Assembly (NCBI GenBank): GCA_965649825.1 | Contig: OZ287702.1 | Location: 1,178,001 to 1,242,000 of the forward strand | Source: Penicillus capitatus | Lineage: Eukaryota > Chlorophyta | Length of the DNA stretch: 64,000 nucleotides | Direction of reading: 5' to 3' | Position numbers and translations under genes: made by a program | Shown: positions 11,243 to 24,274 of the stretch, one piece after another | How positions within the stretch are numbered: the first letter of the stretch is position 1 | Layout of the letters: each line of letters starts with the position of its first letter | Notes under the pieces: model-generated | What the model saw: the letters and a program-made list of their open reading frames with translations, nothing else | The model's database searches: none | What the model was told of the DNA's origin: nothing

Positions 11243-13548
11243 TCAACGCGTGTCTTTAATCGTAATGTTCACGATTTTGATGTCGTCGATCGGTTTGTCG
11301 TACTTGTCCACTTTCACCTTTTCGATCAGAAACACGACATCCATGCCTTTGGTCACACGTCCGAACACCGAGTGCTTTCCATCGAGCCATGGCGTTGGAA
11401 CGGTGGTGATGAAAAACTGAGAGCCATTGGTATTGGGTCCAGCATTGGCCATGCTGACGATGCCTGGGCGATCGTGACGGAGTTTGTCACAGAACTCATC
11501 TTCGAATTCGTTGCCCCAAATGGACTCGCCTCCAGTCCCATCGCCCAGAGGGTCGCCTGTCTGCAGCATGAAGCCTTGGATAACCCGATGGAAGATGAGG
11601 TGATCGTAGTAGCCATTCTTGGCATGGGTACTGAAATTCTCCACAGTACGTGGACACTCTTCCGGGAATAGCTTGATCTGAATATCGCCCTAAACGGAGC
11701 CGTCAATTGGATGCCTGCGAATGGAGTGATGCCTTGGTGGTGTGGATGACGGCAGCGGTGGGGAGATTGACACTCGTCATCGTCTCGGCCTCCGCAGCGA
11801 GAATCTGTTCGCGAGTGAGAGGCTCGTTAAAGACATCTCGGCCATGAGCGGCGCCTTCTGTCTCTTCTGGCTCTCGACGGGAGAAGAGATAGAAACGCTC
11901 TTTCTTGAAAGCGGTGCACAGAAGGAGTGGATCCAAATGCACAGGAGGCATGTCTGGCTGCGTCAAACGCACAACTGCCTGCACAAATTCCATCCACATC
12001 CATTTTCGGATCACATTCTCACTTTTCTGGAGAGACTGCTCTGCAACAGGCCCACACAAACGAAGCGCTCTGTATTCTCCACCTTCCCTGAAGCACACGA
12101 CACAATGGCATGTCTGCCTGAGTGATGAGGATGACCTAAGACACGTTGGACGTTGTTGCTGACGAGGTTGACAATCTTGATTCCCACAAGTGTTGCGTAG
12201 ATCAAGAAATTTCCGCTTTCGTCGAAGATGGCGTTGAATGGATGCATCTCTGGATGCTGTGCCAGTTCTCGATGCGTCGCCATTCTTCGACCAAAATCCA
12301 CATCCTCCAGTGCAATGCCTTCGCCGCCACTTAACTGCAATTCACTACAGGCCTTCAAAAACGCACGCATTCTGCTGGTAGCTGTCTTGGCACACTGGGA
12401 GAAATGGCACCTTTGGAGATTCGTCGTAGCTGCGCTTCATCTTTCCGGTGAGAAAACGAAACACACGGATCTTGAAATCGCTGCAGAAAAGACAGAACTG
12501 ATTGCCGTCTTCCGAAATCTGCACCACACAGCATCCTGTCACGCACTCAAATCCGGCAAAGGTCTATCGACGGACAGAGATGCTGCGTGCTGTCGTCTTC
12601 CGTCTTGCAAGCTCGAAAAGATCTGTCTCCAATTTCAGCTGAAAACTGACGACCCCATCTGGAAACACATAATCTGTGGCGTTCCAGTAATCCAGGACAC
12701 CTCCACCACATCCATCTCGCGACCACATCTCCTCCACTTGCCTACCAAATGCTTGCCTTTGGTGTCCATAGAGATCACTGTGTTGTAGATCGCATTGTAT
12801 TTTAGCAGCTTCACGGGCGAAGCGTGCGGAGAGAAGGTGTGGATGGGATCTGTCGTAGATTCGTAAATGTCGTAGACGAACACTTGTGGCGAATCGCTGT
12901 CGCACAAAACGATACAGGGATGTCCCTCTCCTCTCTTCTTCGATATCCATTCGGCACAGCTTGGACGAAAACTGAGTCGCAGCATCAATGCTAGATCGTA
13001 GTTCAGCACATCGAAGATCTTGACGGCGGTATCTGTCGAGAGACTTGCGCAGAGTGTCCCATCATAACTCGCATAGAGCCCTACGCCACATGGATCGTCT
13101 GCTATGGCTTCATCCACGTCAGCAAACCAGTGACAGGTCCCATGTGTGCCTTGAATTGCTTGGCAAACTCGATCCCCGCCTCTTGCTTCCTCCAGAACTT
13201 GATGTAGCCGTCTTGACTGGCTGTCACAAAGAAACCATGTTTGGATACCTGTCGGCACACAGACGGGGCTGAAGACATAGGAAACGGGATGGGAGGGAAC
13301 GACAGCGATGTGTGTGACAATATCTTTGTGCATATAGCTCTTCTCATACATCTCAGCGCAGGGAAGCTGTTTCAGATACTCTTCTGCATGGAACAGAACC
13401 TGTACGGCGTCGAATATCAGCGCCTTTACGGTTCCGACTCAGATCGAACCTTCCTCTTCTGCGCAGGAGGCGGCGCTGGGCCGACCGGCGGCGCATCTTC
13501 CTCAGGCACATCATCTTCAACAGCCTTGCGCTTACCGCTTCGCTCCAT
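11243..13548 (-). CDS. PPWD1: WD40-repeat cyclophilin (PPWD1-like peptidyl-prolyl isomerase)
   Basis: Ten exons give 616 aa (human PPWD1 is about 646): 13548-13450, 13399-13301, 13248-13128, 13080-12757, 12700-12576, 12518-12411, 12352-12136, 12087-12023, 11978-11733, 11689-11243. Introns are 43-58 nt; those at 12701-12756 and 11690-11732 are GC-AG. The N-terminus is a charged tail with a basic KRK motif, then [10 protein letters not shown] and WD40 blades ([51 protein letters not shown]). The last exons form a cyclophilin domain with [33 protein letters not shown] and [12 protein letters not shown], retaining the catalytic Arg and the substrate-pocket motif. PPWD1 is a nuclear prolyl isomerase found in spliceosomes. 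Intron positions were set by matching family spacing; the 47-nt intron after HMGPVTG is the least certain. Confidence 0.9.
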
Positions 13549-13753
13549 TTATCATCAAACCCAATGATATCATGATCGGCATTAATGGAGAGGCAAGGAA
13601 GCAAAGGGATGGGCTTGTGTTTAGAAAAGCAAGGTTTAACAGACAACTACGTGTTCGTCCAACAAACCCCACGTGCTTGACACAATTCATCTAACTATGA
13701 TGTAACCCTTGACAGAAGAAGGAGCTAGCTGTCTGGGAAAGGGTAATGGATTT

Positions 13754-16221
13754 TTAGCAGCCTTCTCTCTTTCTCTTTAATACCACAGAGGAAAGGGGTC
13801 CTGGATGATTTCCATTGTCACGTATCTGAGAACTGGCCTGCCATCTGGCTCCATTGTCGTAAGAATAGGGACGGGCAATGGTCGGTCGCAGGATATCGGA
13901 TCTCAACTGTCCAGGATTCTGTGCAAGAAACGGCGGTCCATAAGGCATCTTAGGAATCTCGCCACCACCATTCGTGCTGCCTCCAGAATGGGGTGTGTTC
14001 CATTGGGCCTTTAATGTTGTTTGCCAAGACGGTAAGTGCACGAGCGTCGGGGTCAATCGATTCGGCATGGACTGAGGTCGGACATTTCGGTAGTGTGTTG
14101 GATATCCTGATATTCCATTCAAGGCAGGCGTCACGTTACGGGCAGACTCTTGGTGTTGGTGTTGGTGTTGTTGCCCAAAAGAATGAACAGACCTTGCATA
14201 AGTCGAATCGGCAAATCTCTGTGCATAACCAGACGGAAAAGCAACGTTTCTCGATACTCCATTGACTTCGCTTCCCATGATCCCTTGCACCACAGCATCG
14301 GATCGAACAGAAGGATGCAGACGGTGCACCATAGGTCTCTGAGGAAGAACGATGCCATGACTGCGTCCAAGCTCATAAGATCGAGGCTGTTGAGGCATCA
14401 TCTGTCGTCCTGACGCATTTGGAACGACAAGAGAACGGGGTGACACAACATACGCTCCAGAGAAATCTCGTGGCCGTGGTGGATATCGCACAAAGTGCTG
14501 CAGAGCGGGATTCAGCATTGCCTGCGGGTCTGTCTGTAGTTCGCTCGTGTTCTGCAGTGGACGTGGCATCATAAGAGAGCTCAGACACGTATTTGGTCGA
14601 ACAGAACGCTGTTGTTGATGAAGCAACGGTTGTTGTTGTTGTTGTTGCTGCTGCAGGTAGTTCATCACAATGTTCGGTTGTTGCACATATGCAGGTCGCT
14701 GTGCATCTTGAACCGGCAATCTTACATCGCGGATGCTGCTTCCAAGACCCTAAACGCATCATCCCACACTGCATGACGTCTCACACCAAAAGTGTGATCT
14801 CACGCACTTCCAAGGGTCGTTGCTGCAGTCGGAGTCGAGCCATGAAATCATTTCTGTTCTGCAACATGGCTGCTCGTCGTTTTTTAGCTGTCTCTATGTG
14901 AATCTCAAACTGTGTTCTGTGGTGCATCGGTCGACGGAACTTTTCCCAGATAATAGACACAAGTTTTGTAATGTTCCTGGACGGTCGCACATTCTGGATG
15001 CGCTTCTTACGGGGACACTGTACAGAAGCGCCCAACGGCGTCAGTCCATCGTACTCTAATCCACGTTTTCTCCCCGTCAGCACGCGTCGCAGTCCCCTTT
15101 CGGCCAGTTCTCTGCGCTGATTACGTAATCGCATGCGTTCTTCTCTGCTGATACCTAAGTCAAAGTAATTCTGCCCTTCTTCCTGCCCGTCTTCATTTCG
15201 CAGATCGGTTATATCGGCGTCCCTTGTCTCTCGATGCTTTCCCCGTGTCTTCTCTTTGCGTTTGGCCTGTTCCTGCAGTCGTGACGATCTCTTCAGCAAA
15301 GGAGCCTTTTCGCGCAGGGCTGCTCGATCTTCCATCTTCTTCCGATGCCGCTCTGTCCGTTCAAACTCTGGAAGAATTCCCACCAGGTATCGATGCAGCT
15401 TCTTCTCTGTGGGATGTTTGGTGCGCTTCATGTTGCCGATAAAGGACCGCAATTCCTCCAGCGTCGTCGTCAGCGTCGTCCATTGCGGCATCGATTCGTC
15501 GTCGTCGTCGTGAGATGTGCCTTCCCCCGTCAACAGTCGTGTCTGTTTATACAGTCGACAATCTTCATATCTCAAGGAGAAGAGAAAGAATCGATTGCCC
15601 TGGGAGTCTTCACCGACTGGCAGACATCGCACCGAATCTGCAGTGAGGCAAGGATCCTCGACCTATGCATTCGCAACGAGGCAGAGCTCCGCGTCAACAT
15701 CATCATTTCCCAGACGACGGCCGAGAGACCTACCGTGTTCCGTATGGTATCGCGCAGTGTCGCGCTGTTCTGTAACGCAATCTCTGTCAGCAAATACAGT
15801 ATCTCCAACTGGACAACAACGTCAAGCCCGTTGTCAAATGCGTTGCCCTCAATGACACGTCGCTTACTTTCTCCGTCGAGGAAACTTCGACGAAATGCTG
15901 TTGGCGTTCGAGAGGGTTGTGGTTCATCGTCAGATGCCAATTGCCTTTCACTTTCTTGAGTAGGTTGGTTTCCCATGTGGGCCACGTCTCAGGGTTCAGT
16001 GCGTTCTTTTTCCTTCCGGGGTAAAGTAGTCTTGAGATAAGTTCGGAGAGAAAAACGGAATGGTCGCCGGGATGAAGCAACGCCGCCTCAAATTTGTCGC
16101 TCGAAAACTGACGTAAGCTCAAGACGCCTTCAAAGACGCGACAGAAATGGACGACCGCTGGGAACTTCCAGTTAGACCGTAGCGAAGCCGCCACTTCTTC
16201 GACGTGCGATACGGTGTCCAT
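13754..16221 (-). CDS. CECR2-like DDT-domain chromatin protein, no bromodomain seen
   Basis: Four exons give 764 aa: 16221-15892, 15847-15734, 15662-14808, 14749-13754. The N-terminal ~150 residues resemble the DDT/WHIM region of CECR2: a NWKFPAVVHFCRVFE segment, FEAALLHPGDHSVFLSELI, NPLE, LEILYLL, then DSVRCLPVGEDSQGNRFFLF. A long, strongly charged middle (Lys/Arg/Glu-rich coiled coil) follows, then a Pro/Gln/Ser/His-rich C-terminal third with a Q8 run near 14630-14655 and a basic KRKRE end that may be a nuclear signal. In CECR2 and related proteins this module binds ISWI ATPases. I see no bromodomain or PHD finger, so this is either a divergent family member or a short form. ATG 16221 is the first Met; the frame opens slightly upstream with none. 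Confidence 0.65.
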
Positions 16222-16910
16222 GAGACGACTGCAACGAAAAATCGAACAGAGACGGCGAATGGGGATCGAAAACAACGGCGCGGATCGCCGAACGCATAAG
16301 ACGATGATGTTTTAGCAGTATCGTATCGCGAGGAAACGACGGACGCAGTTCAATGGTGAGTGGTCAACGTCGTCGCGTCGCCATCATGAAGACCATTCGA
16401 CTGATGAAGAATGAAAGCGCTGATATTACGTAGAGGCCGCGGGGCAAACGCGGTCGCGGATAATGCATCAAAGATGGAGAGGTGCATACTGAGGGTCACT
16501 CTGAGGTGTCGACGGGAATTCTGTGATCTCCTATGCAGATGAACGGGCTACAGAATGGAAATCATTTGCTATGATGCCAGATGGGGAATGATTGACAGCT
16601 CAGTCAGCTAGTTGCTATGGCAAGAAGAGGATGATTTTGGTGGGTCTGTGTGATGGGGCATTGGAATTGGATGGATTCACGGATGATCGTTGCGACAGAC
16701 CTGACAGAAGGGACATGTGCTCTCCCAGTCTGCATTTAACATAGAGGTGAGATCTTTACAGTCTTCTTCGTTCTTTGCACAGACATTCCAGGATTTTTAT
16801 TTCTTATAGATGGTGATGTTATGCACGATTGTTGCAGGCATACAAAGGGATCATACGATTGAAAGAAAGGAATGTCAGTTGTCCTCAATCCGTTACAAAA
16901 CTTACACTAG
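16222..16910. other. Spacer between CECR2-like gene and the A2M duplication
   Basis: About 690 bases with no supported gene. It should contain the promoter of the CECR2-like gene (minus). Similarity to the second A2M locus starts only at about 16911. Confidence 0.5.
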
Positions 16911-19900
16911 AGGCATACTTGAAGAGCATCTTCCGATGCTTTTTTTGAAAACAGCAATAGGTCAAGTCACAAGAAGGTCAGAATGCAATGGAGAACATTA
17001 ATACGTCTACCCACTGAACTACAGACAGGTTTGAAGAACTGAAGAGTCGCAAACAGAAAGAGAGATCAGGACTCGATGGGGATGTCACACGCCTCTCCTG
17101 CGAAGCCAGTGAAGCACAGACACACGCCGTCCTTCAGGTTGCACACACCGCCTCCGTTGCAGTCCCCTGGACACGCCACTGGTGCATCGGCTGGCGGCAC
17201 GAACTCGGACTCGCAGCCCACGCCCGAGCACACTTTCAAGGTGCCGGCGCTGCTGAGTCCCATGACCTCTGGCTGGTCGCTGGCGAAGACGCGAGTGGGA
17301 GGCAGAGTGAAGTTGCCAACCGTGGTGGCCACGGCTCTCAGACTGACGCTGGTTGTTCCCGGACGGACCCTGTCGAAGGTGAAGGTCACGACCTGAGGCC
17401 TGGTCTCCTGCTGCGGACAGTTGAAGAAGAAGGAGCGGAAGAGACTGAAGAAGGGAACGGGGCAGAAGCCGCCTCCTGCGATGTTGGGATCCACGGGTTC
17501 CAGTCCGGCTGGCATCTGGACGCGGACGACCGTCTGTCCGAGCGCATCCGGCGTGAGGAACTGGACCTTGATCGAGACGACCGTTCCTCGGGGGACGACG
17601 GAGAGACCAGGCCCATCTCCCTCCTCGGCGTCCTCCAGCTGGATGCTTCTCTCCACGAAGATGCCTCTGTAGGTCGGGAACGGCAGGAGCTCGGACGGAA
17701 CGAAGTTGAGGGTGATCGCGACGCTGGCCTCGCCGTCGCCCACGGCCGACACCTCGATCGGCTCAGGCGCTTCTGGGAGTGCCTCCCATGGCACTCGGGA
17801 GGAGGCGACCGGCGCGGAGGCGTTGTTGAAGGAGGCCTCTAGCAGGGCCACGTTTCCGGAGACGGCCTCGAAGTCGAGGTTTGGCTGTGCGCTGCCGCGG
17901 GAGACGTCGAACTCGACGAGCGCCTGCATCGTGATCAGTCGCGTGTAGGCGCTGAAGAGCCGGAACCTGAAGGCGTCGGAGGCGGGACTGGCGATGTAGT
18001 CGCCCAGCCTCGGCAGCAGCTGTCCGTTGGTTCCGGCCCTGACTTGGGCGAGGAACACGAGCGCGTTCGCCAGGTCGCTTGCCGGAGCCGTGGCTCCGGG
18101 GAAAAGGGACACGTAGGCGGTCCTGCCGGTGATCCGGAGCAGATCCGTCCACGTCTGGATGGCCAGAGCGACGTCCGGATTGGACGCGCCTTCGGGCTCC
18201 TCCAGTCTGGCGAGGACGTAGTACGCCTGGCTCTCGATCGAGAGGTTGGCGAACTCTCGGCTGAGGCGCTCCAGCGAGAGATCGTCGACGATGACGGCGT
18301 CGCCCGTCTCGGGCTGCCAGTCGGGACCGAGGGCGGCTCGACCGAGTGCCACGGTGGAGAGGGACAGGGGTCCTGGGATCGCTGCCCTGCGGGCCTCGAT
18401 GGCGAGGTCTTCAAGCACCGAGCCCGCAACGGACCTCCAGATGTTCCTGGCCTTTAAGAGGCTTCCTGAGCGGGACTGGACTTGCGACAGTGTGTGGCCG
18501 GCGAGCTGTTCCTCGACCTGGTTCAGCAGGAAAAGACCTCTGGCGTTCTGGAAGAACGATGTGTCGTTTCTTGTAGTATTATATTCTGGACACGGCAGGA
18601 AGGGTCGCAGTCCTGCTCTTCTGCTTGTGAGGCCGCCTCCGCGACTCAGCAGGTCGACGGCAGGGTCGAATCTCTCCAGGACCAGTCCGAACAGGGAGGC
18701 GAGCTCCTCGCCCACCACATCAGGCGACGGGTTCCACGGGTTGTAGGGATTGATGATTCCCGGAATTGTCGCCGCCGCCAGAGCGAAGTCGGCGTCCACG
18801 GGACACTCGAAGGGTCTGGGTACGCGGAGGATCTGTTCGGCCACGGCCAGGACGGCTGGTTGGCGGCCCACTCCGGCGGTGATCAGGATCTCCCCGCTTC
18901 CGCGGACGGCGTCGGGCAGATCGATGCCCTCTACAAAGGTCTGCGTGTCCTGACCCTGGACCGTGAATGAGGTTCCGACTGTCACTGCTTCCTGCAGTCC
19001 CTCGATCTCGATCTCCAGCTGCAGAGCGTCGCTGTTGCCCAGGCCATCGTCGGCGGTCAGGGTGAAGTTGGCCGCTCCGACGGAGAGGGCTCTCAGTGTG
19101 AAGCGCGCTTCCTCTTGGCCATCGGCGCCGACATCGACGATCATGACCTTGCTGCCAATGAACTCCAGAGGACTATCCACGTCGGCAGTCAGGGAGACGG
19201 AAGCACTAGCGGAGCCGGAGACCGTCACCACGGCTCCTGCCTCGAAGACGTCGCCGGTGCGCACAAAACGGGGAACAGATGGTGTCAAGGAAACCTGTCT
19301 CTTCACGATGATCTCGGATTCGGCACTGCCAAAGATGCCACTGGCAGAGACAGCGTACGCTCGGACGACAAAGGTGCCTAGATTGGAAGGAGCAGTGAAA
19401 GTGGCCGTAAGAGTTCCATCCTCTGTCACAATGGTCTTGAAGAGTGGAGTGCTCACGAAGTCGGATTTCAATCGGAGAATGTCTCCTGGAGCGGAATCGT
19501 CGACTAACTCGGATCCTAGAAACATGTCACAAAAGCTACATCCAATGTGCATTACGAACAGGTGACGACACCTGGTGGATCTCGATGAGTCCTATCTGGA
19601 AACACAGCAAGCAGTTGTTCTCCTCCGCCGATTGAATCGAAATAGCAAACTCACCAATGTATGGGTAGAATCTGGTTGTGATGAATCTGCTCTTATAGTC
19701 GATATACTCTTCTTCCGTATGGTCGATTCTGTGTCGATCGGCTAGGAAAAACCAGGGATCCAGGCGACTGCGGTTGATAAAGTCGTCAATCAGCACTTGC
19801 AGTACAGTGGGAGTGCCAATAAATCGACTCATCGACGCCTCCCAAATGGAAACGGACAGATCCGAACGGAAAAAGGATGGAAGATCCACACGATCCAAAA

Positions 19901-22900
19901 GGAAACTAAATGAGATGTCGCCAAAAAAGGGAGGTACGAGATCAAGAATGGCTCTGTTGACGGCAATCAGCGTCACTTCTGCGCGCGTTGTGGTGTCGAG
20001 CTGCACTTCAATCGTTGTGTTGTCGCCAGAATTCATGACAGTCACTCCTGCATCCTCAACCGCCTCTGGAAAAGTGATGGTCACGTTCAGCTCTCTGGGA
20101 ACGCTGGAAACAACTGTGATGTGGCCGTTGTACATTTCTGTGTGTGGAAGAGCCAGATCGAACAGTCTCGAAATGGGAACTGGTTCTTCTGTCGCCAATC
20201 CCTCTGTCTGCCTCGGCACTGCTATCACGATCGACAGTCCGCAGTCGAACTCACAGAACTCATCGACGTCGATGCTGATGACGGATCGACCGGAGTCTAC
20301 AGGCATCACCTTCTGCTTGATGCCTTCCACTGTTCCCCACGAGACGAGAGCATAACAGCCATCGAAAGGATTCTCCACCAGGATCCGCTTTTCTAATCCC
20401 AGATCCAGTTCCCCTTCTGCGAGGTCAGTGAAGCCAATGGGCAAGTGGGAGGAAAGGGGACTCTCATCCCAGCTTTCCTGTGTTCTTCCGAGGAAAATGC
20501 GTTCGCAGACCATTGCATCTCCCAAAGGTGCGCAGGCTTCGATGGCGAACAGTCCAATCGACGGCAGGACAAAATCGCAGTAGTCTTCTGAGCCTGCATC
20601 CAAGCGCCTTAGTGAATGGAAGCGTGGAGACAAGGAGTCAATTACCTATCTCAAATTCACAACTAGTGATGCTTGTGCCATTCAGAGGCCGATCGCTCGT
20701 CCGCAAGAAACGACTGTGGTCATCTGGTAACTGGATCAGTTTAATCGTGACAGTTTCGAGTTGATTGTCTCCCTCGAGAGGTCGCCCTTCAAGGTCAGCA
20801 GCTTTAATTGCCACTCCGAATGTTTGACCAGGAATGTTTGTCTCCACCGTCCTACTCAGTGACAGACGGAGATCTGCTGCCTCGATGGGGACACGATACG
20901 ACTGTTCGATCAGCTCACTGGTCGGTCCGACGAGTTGAAGATCGATATCGACCCTCGACCCGACGTTAGGAAGAGGTTCAATCTGGGAGAGATTGATCAC
21001 GGCAGTGCCGTTCCCACTGTTGTCGGTCGTGATTGTCAGCTCCCCCTCTGCTGGTTCCTCTTCGTCGTCTCGGTAGTAGTCTTCGAGCAGCCATTTCACT
21101 GCGATCTCGGATCCGCCCATCGCCAATCCAATGAAGGACTCCACGTTCACTTGAATCTCGATATCTCCAGCTGGCGTGACGAAGAAAGGGATGTCCACAG
21201 TGAGCTCGACTGTCGGTAGACGCGGATCGCCAACAATGAAGCCAACTGTGTTGCCGGTGAAACGTTTGCGTGCTAAGAATCTGACCCTGTAGTCCCGCGG
21301 TTCAGCCTCAGGAGGGATCGGAATCTCTGCTTCGTAGCTGCCGAATTCAGGATCGATAGTGACAGGGAAATCGCTGTTTTCGGCCAAAGGAGGTGAAACC
21401 CTCAACCTTGTCGAAGAGAGGCCACTGGCGGGTGTGAGTTCTCTCCATTTCCTTTGCCAGACATATCCTATAGCATTTTACTAAGTAAACAAGTACGTGA
21501 CCAATGTCGTTCGCCTACCCTTGACGTAAAGCACCTCACCGGGGTGGGCCAATGCCCGGTCCAGAACGATCTTGTCAACGAAAGTCGAGCTTGCGGCTCT
21601 TTCGATGTCCACATATGGAACGTAGACAAAGTTCTGTCCGATTTGCACGACTGCCACGAGGTTATCCGGAAAAGTTGTGATTCCTTGCAACAGAGCGATG
21701 CCTCTGACATCCGTCTTGCCTTCTGCCAAAAGTACCGCATCGGTCAGCTACATGACAGAAGTGATTCTAGTAATGAATCTTCTTGGGATGGATGCTTACA
21801 AGTTGCTGCCCTCCAAACAAGAACACCGTGGCGTTGGAAACGGGTTCTCCAGTTTCCATTGAGGTCACCCAAACTGCTACCTCCTGTTCTGCCGACAACT
21901 GTCTGTATGTCACAACGGTAACTTGGATCGTCGTTTCCAGGAAAATTTCTGCCCGGAAGACATCCTCCTCGAAGCTGAGCCAAAACCTGTTATGCAGCAC
22001 AGGCATTACGAAGAATCGGAATTGTGAGACAATGACCTGCAGAGTTCAGACACCATGACTCCAGCAGGATCCAGCACGGAGGAGACATCCCGTTCCTGCA
22101 GCACGGCACCTGATATCCTCGAGCCGACCAGCTGATCATCTAATCGACAATCAAGATTAGACAGTACATATCTTCAGTACAAAATCACCTGGAGGTCCAA
22201 GGTAGCGCCTGTAAGATTCCCGAGTCCCGCCACCTATGACAGGAAGAGCTTCTGCTGGCGATGTGATGGACCAGATGTCGACGACGCTGCCGGTTGAGCA
22301 GACCTCATTGTCATCACTGTCCAGTCCTTTCGATAAGGAAAAGATCTTTCTGCCCCAGTCCTGGGATGACTCGAAAACAACGTATCTGGGGAGAATGTAA
22401 GATATATGTGTTATGAAATTTGGATTCAAGTCCGATGTTTCGAATTCGAGGCTGGAAGCTTCAAGAGGAAGACCAAAGCCATCCACCACTCTGTTAGATG
22501 CCCCAACTGATATCCTGAATACCATTTAATGCACAGGACGCTCCGAACGAAGACAGGTACTCACGTGTATCTCTTACTTGGACCGATCGCCGTTCTCAGA
22601 CGCAGCACTGTCTTTTTCTCCTGTGTTAGATTAAAGAACACCTGCGCGCATTCCTTCGACTCGTCAGTAGTCGAAGGGAATTGACTCACTCTCTGGTTAC
22701 TGTTGTCAACAAGTGTGATTGGAATGTCGGCGATGTCGGTTCCGTCTGCCAGGCCGTGTGGAATGTACAGGTCCAGGAAGGGCGCGAAAATACTGTCCGT
22801 ATCGTCCGAGTCTTCGGAAAACGGAACGACAAATCGACGCAGTCCTCCAAATGTCACTCTTAAATCGGCTCCCAGCTGTCCAGAGGCATTCCCATAGTCC

Positions 22901-24138
22901 ACTCCTGCTCCAAGGAACAGGGCATACCTGAAACAGATGAGCTCAGCAATAGCGCTTTCTTCAGAAAGAGCGAGTATACTCGATTCCCATTTGAAGATCG
23001 CCATTCAGAGTGACATTTGCGCATTGGGCTTCTCCGTTCACTGGAGCTCTCCTTCTCAGGCAAGGATCCACCACCACACCGATGTCTGTTCCATGTCCGC
23101 CGTCTGCCACAATCACCTACGGGAAACAACGTCCAGTCTCCGTTTGAGCGAAAGGTAAAGGGAGGCACCTCAAGTTCTTCCTGCAGAACGGAGAGAGAGA
23201 CTGGGGCGTTGAACGACAGTTGTATGACGCCTAGAATCGCAACGCTTGAGCAAAGACCCATCTGGCAAACGGTGATTCAGACCGTCCGGTGGCACTTCCG
23301 GCAAGATGTCCGTTCGCAGACCATTGAAGGGTGACCAGGCTGTGTCTGTCGCTTCATTGGCCGATTCACTCCTCACGTTCGCGATTTCCATTGTGAGTCC
23401 AGGCGTGGTCAGGATCACAGATTGAGGAATGTCCAGTGTCAATGGTACCCCTGTGCGGACAGAACCATCCAACCGAGACTGGGTGGATGAGAGCCACACC
23501 GTCGTAGGTTCGGAGTTGCAGATTCCATTTGAAGTTGAGGAGAAGGTCCGTCGCGAATGGTCCGTGTGGATCGAATCGGTAAATCGATGTCGTCGCCCAC
23601 CTCGAGCGACCCGGAACTGGAGGGTCGAGTGTAAACGGAACCTGTCACATCAAAATCACACTCCTCAAATCCCGACTGTGGCTTACCATCTCTGGAGGCA
23701 GTGTCTCAAATACGAAATCCGAACCGAGAGCAATGACAGGACGACTGAACACCACCTGCGAAGCGTCCTCCGTCACGAGGCACACCATAATCCTCGCTTA
23801 CCGTAAGGGCTTGCTGTCCTTGAATCTCCACCGTCTCTTCTCTTGTTATTGCTGTAGGTGTGGTCGTCACGACTTCGAGCGGAATCTCGTCCGCCAGGAA
23901 TCCGGCTGATGTTGTTTCTGTCGCGGGCGGTTGGCCTGCAGCTGCCCAAAGGAGCACCGCATAACATATTGCTTTTATCCACATTTTCACCAAAAGGCGA
24001 GGAAAACAGAAGTGAAAGGTGTTCGTTCCTTCGTGGATTTAGTTTCAGTCCGACTGTGAAAACGTGTGAACTTTTTAAAACAGCGCAGAATACGTGGCTG
24101 AAAATGAAGAGGAATATTTAGATAAAACGCCGCATCAT
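16911..24138 (-). repeat. Segmental duplication, copy 1 (A2M gene plus flanks)
   Basis: This ~7.2-kb block matches 56578-63790 in the same orientation, including introns, ~155 bp after the stop codon and ~150 bp before the start codon. The sharp left edge is at the shared AGAGGCATACTTGAAGAGCA. After 24138 the similarity is interrupted in this copy by a ~150-bp insertion and then resumes weakly near 24290. One internal segment, about 19490-19690, is unalignable with the other copy. Confidence 0.85.
17066..23984 (-). CDS. Alpha-2-macroglobulin-like secreted protein, copy 1
   Basis: Multi-exon gene of about 2,000-2,100 aa, parallel to the copy at 56739-63634. It starts at ATG 23984 with a signal peptide (MWIKAICYAVLLWAAAG). 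Macroglobulin-type segments follow, for example AVWVTSMETGEPVSNATVFL and IVLDRALAHPGEVLYVK; the last intron before the large exon is 20594-20645 (52 nt, branch-like CACTAAG). The large exon contains a bait region, FTAPSNLGTFVVRAYAVSA, the thioester-domain region with RPFECPVD where the family has a GCGEQ-type motif, a receptor-binding-like domain, and a C-terminal EGF-like Cys cluster (CPGDCNGGGVCN...CLCFTGFAGEACD). A2M proteins trap proteases that cut the bait. Near 19516-19555 the frame breaks; a 40-nt intron there (GT-AG, phase 1) restores it, so the gene may still be intact. This break has no counterpart in copy 2. Confidence 0.75.
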
Positions 24139-24144
24139 AACCGT

Positions 24145-24274
24145 TGTCAGTGGACAGCTGTCCACCTTCGTGCAGCTGACCACGGAGACGCGTATGTACG
24201 TCTACGCGTATAAATTCCGAACAATTATCGATACAACAGTCTTTGTTAAACGATACGCCTTCGTCGTTAGCGCG
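24145..24274 (+). repeat. Inverted short repeat, left copy, with 16-bp palindrome
   Basis: Imperfect ~130-bp element that matches the reverse complement of 25044-25177. It contains the perfect palindrome GTGGACAGCTGTCCAC at 24150-24165, then a shared TGCAG(C/T)TGACC, a TATAAA at about 24209 and a shared CCTTCGTCGTT. Compared with the flank of A2M copy 2 (around 63791), this element lies in sequence that the other copy lacks. Confidence 0.7.

Noticed and set aside
14600-14670. GTT/GTTGCT microsatellite as a regulatory repeat
   Set aside because: It is the coding strand complement of a poly-Gln run in the CECR2-like protein.
17763-18970. Arg/Pro-rich alternative frames within A2M copy 1 (and the same at 57436-58589)
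   Set aside because: High GC at third positions opens all frames; only the A2M frame shows family motifs and a stop shared with a proper C-terminal EGF-like domain.
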